In this document: in pieces, positions 52,560 through 53,279 of the stretch
How positions within the stretch are numbered: position 1 is the stretch's first letter
Layout: each line of letters begins with the position of its first letter
Source: an uncultured Alphaproteobacteria bacterium
Lineage (GTDB): Bacteria; Pseudomonadota; Alphaproteobacteria; Rhodobacterales; Rhodobacteraceae
Reading direction: 5' to 3'
NCBI GenBank assembly: GCA_902596985.1
Contig: CACJWR010000010.1
Location: forward strand, 1 to 53,279
Length of the DNA stretch: 53,279 nt
Made by a program: the position numbers and the translations under genes
Notes under the pieces: generated by a model
Database searches by the model: none
What the model was told of the DNA's origin: nothing
The model's input: only the letters and a program-made list of their open reading frames with translations

Positions 52560-53279
52560 ATGATCTTAAGATTTATACTCTTATTTTTAATTCTCACAGC
52601 AAATAAATTGGCTGCAAAAGATAAAATGACCCTTTTGTTGGACTGGTTTATAAATCCCGATCATGGTCCAATAATAATTGCTAAAGAAAAGGGCTATTTT
52701 TCTGATCAAAATCTAGAAATTGAAATAATCGCTCCAGCTGACCCATCAGCTCCACCAAAGCTTGTCGCTGCTGGTCAAGCTGATTTAGCCGTAAGCTATC
52801 AACCACAATTACATTTGCAACTTACACAAGGATTGCCACTTATTCGTGTTGGGACCCTTGTGGCAACCCCACTTAATTGTCTGTTAGTTTTGGAGAACGG
52901 TCCCATAAACACTCCGCAGAGTTTGTCCGGAAAGAAGATCGGTTTCTCTGTTGCAGGTGTTGAAGAAATTCTACTATCTGCAATTTTAGAAAAGTATGGT
53001 GTAAAATTAGAAGATGTAGAACTAGTAAATGTAAACTTTTCTCTTTCACCTTCTTTAATGTCTGGTCAGGTTGATGCTGTTATTGGTGCTTTCAGAAACT
53101 TTGAATTAAATCAAATGAAGATTGAGAACGTACCCGGAAAATGTTTCTTCCTAGAGGAAGAAGGAGTTCCTCCTTACGACGAGCTTATTTATGTTGCTAA
53201 TTCAAAGAATATTGACAAAGAAAAAATTCGTAAATTTCTTAAAGCAACGGAGCTAGCAACCCAATTTATTATAAATAAT
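52560..53279 (+). CDS. thiY: ThiY-like periplasmic pyrimidine-binding protein (cut by window edge)
   Basis: 240 codons are visible before the window ends. A signal peptide (MILRFILLFLILTANKLAA) is followed by the NMT1/THI5-like fold: LLLDWFINPDHGPIIIAKEKG, SAPPKLVAAGQADLAVSYQP. Members of this family bind thiamine pyrimidine precursors for an ABC transporter (ThiXYZ). The position behind thiD under a TPP riboswitch supports import of a pyrimidine such as HMP or formylaminopyrimidine; thiX and thiZ would lie beyond the edge. The ribosome site is weak (AAAGGG). Confidence 0.88.
   Translation, partial: MILRFILLFLILTANKLAAKDKMTLLLDWFINPDHGPIIIAKEKGYFSDQNLEIEIIAPADPSAPPKLVAAGQADLAVSYQPQLHLQLTQGLPLIRVGTLVATPLNCLLVLENGPINTPQSLSGKKIGFSVAGVEEILLSAILEKYGVKLEDVELVNVNFSLSPSLMSGQVDAVIGAFRNFELNQMKIENVPGKCFFLEEEGVPPYDELIYVANSKNIDKEKIRKFLKATELATQFIINN

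Noticed and set aside
1-53279. CRISPR arrays, insertion sequences, tRNA or rRNA genes
   Set aside because: No regularly spaced repeats, transposase frames with terminal repeats, cloverleaf or rRNA stretches were seen by reading; a tRNA or Rfam scan would be the decisive check.

Overview
The window is AT-rich, densely packed bacterial DNA, most likely from a marine alphaproteobacterium. The his order hisB-hisH-(DUF2147 on the other strand)-hisA-hisF-hisE, the mmsA/acyl-CoA dehydrogenase/hydrolase/mmsB valine cluster and the thi salvage operon look Rhodobacterales-like by memory of gene order. A SAR116-type organism cannot be excluded from sequence alone. No tRNA, rRNA, CRISPR array or insertion sequence was seen.

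Bases 1-38600 are mainly a flagellar island. Left end, minus strand: the start of a flagellin gene, a Maf-type flagellin glycosyltransferase, the filament cap fliD, a putative sugar O-methyltransferase, and pseC-pseB (first steps of pseudaminic acid synthesis). Centre: two FliS-like chaperones on either side of a ClC-type channel, a FliT-like protein, and divergent fleQ and fleT-like genes. The fleT-like gene starts the long run fliE-F-G-H-I-J / fliK-L-M-N / fliO-P-Q-R-flhB, which continues into four co-directional genes of unknown function (27546-29600). After a gene-free kilobase come motB-motA (PomB/PomA-like), a secreted DUF1566 protein, rpoN (sigma-54), a small ORF, a voltage-gated-type K+ channel, a lytic transglycosylase and a coiled-coil membrane protein.

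The regulatory logic can be read from the DNA. rpoN is present, together with two sigma-54 activators: FleQ-like, with an HTH but no N-terminal regulatory domain, and FleT-like, with AAA+ but no HTH. Sites with the exact GG-N10-GC spacing of sigma-54 promoters lie before fliD, pseB, fleT, fliK, fliO, motA and the transglycosylase, and less certainly before fliS2. This is the design known from the Fla1 system of Rhodobacter sphaeroides. Flagellin itself has no such site; its upstream region holds a series of hairpins.

Bases 38690-53279 are metabolic: histidine synthesis (hisB, H, A, F, E), a PsiE-like protein, a 34-residue membrane peptide, an exported glutathione peroxidase, a 27-residue lipopeptide, the distal valine pathway (mmsA, acyl-CoA dehydrogenase, 3-hydroxyisobutyryl-CoA hydrolase, mmsB) with a nitronate-monooxygenase-like protein and an unusual crotonase, and a TPP-riboswitch-controlled thiamine salvage operon (thiM, thiE, thiD, start of thiY) that runs off the right edge.
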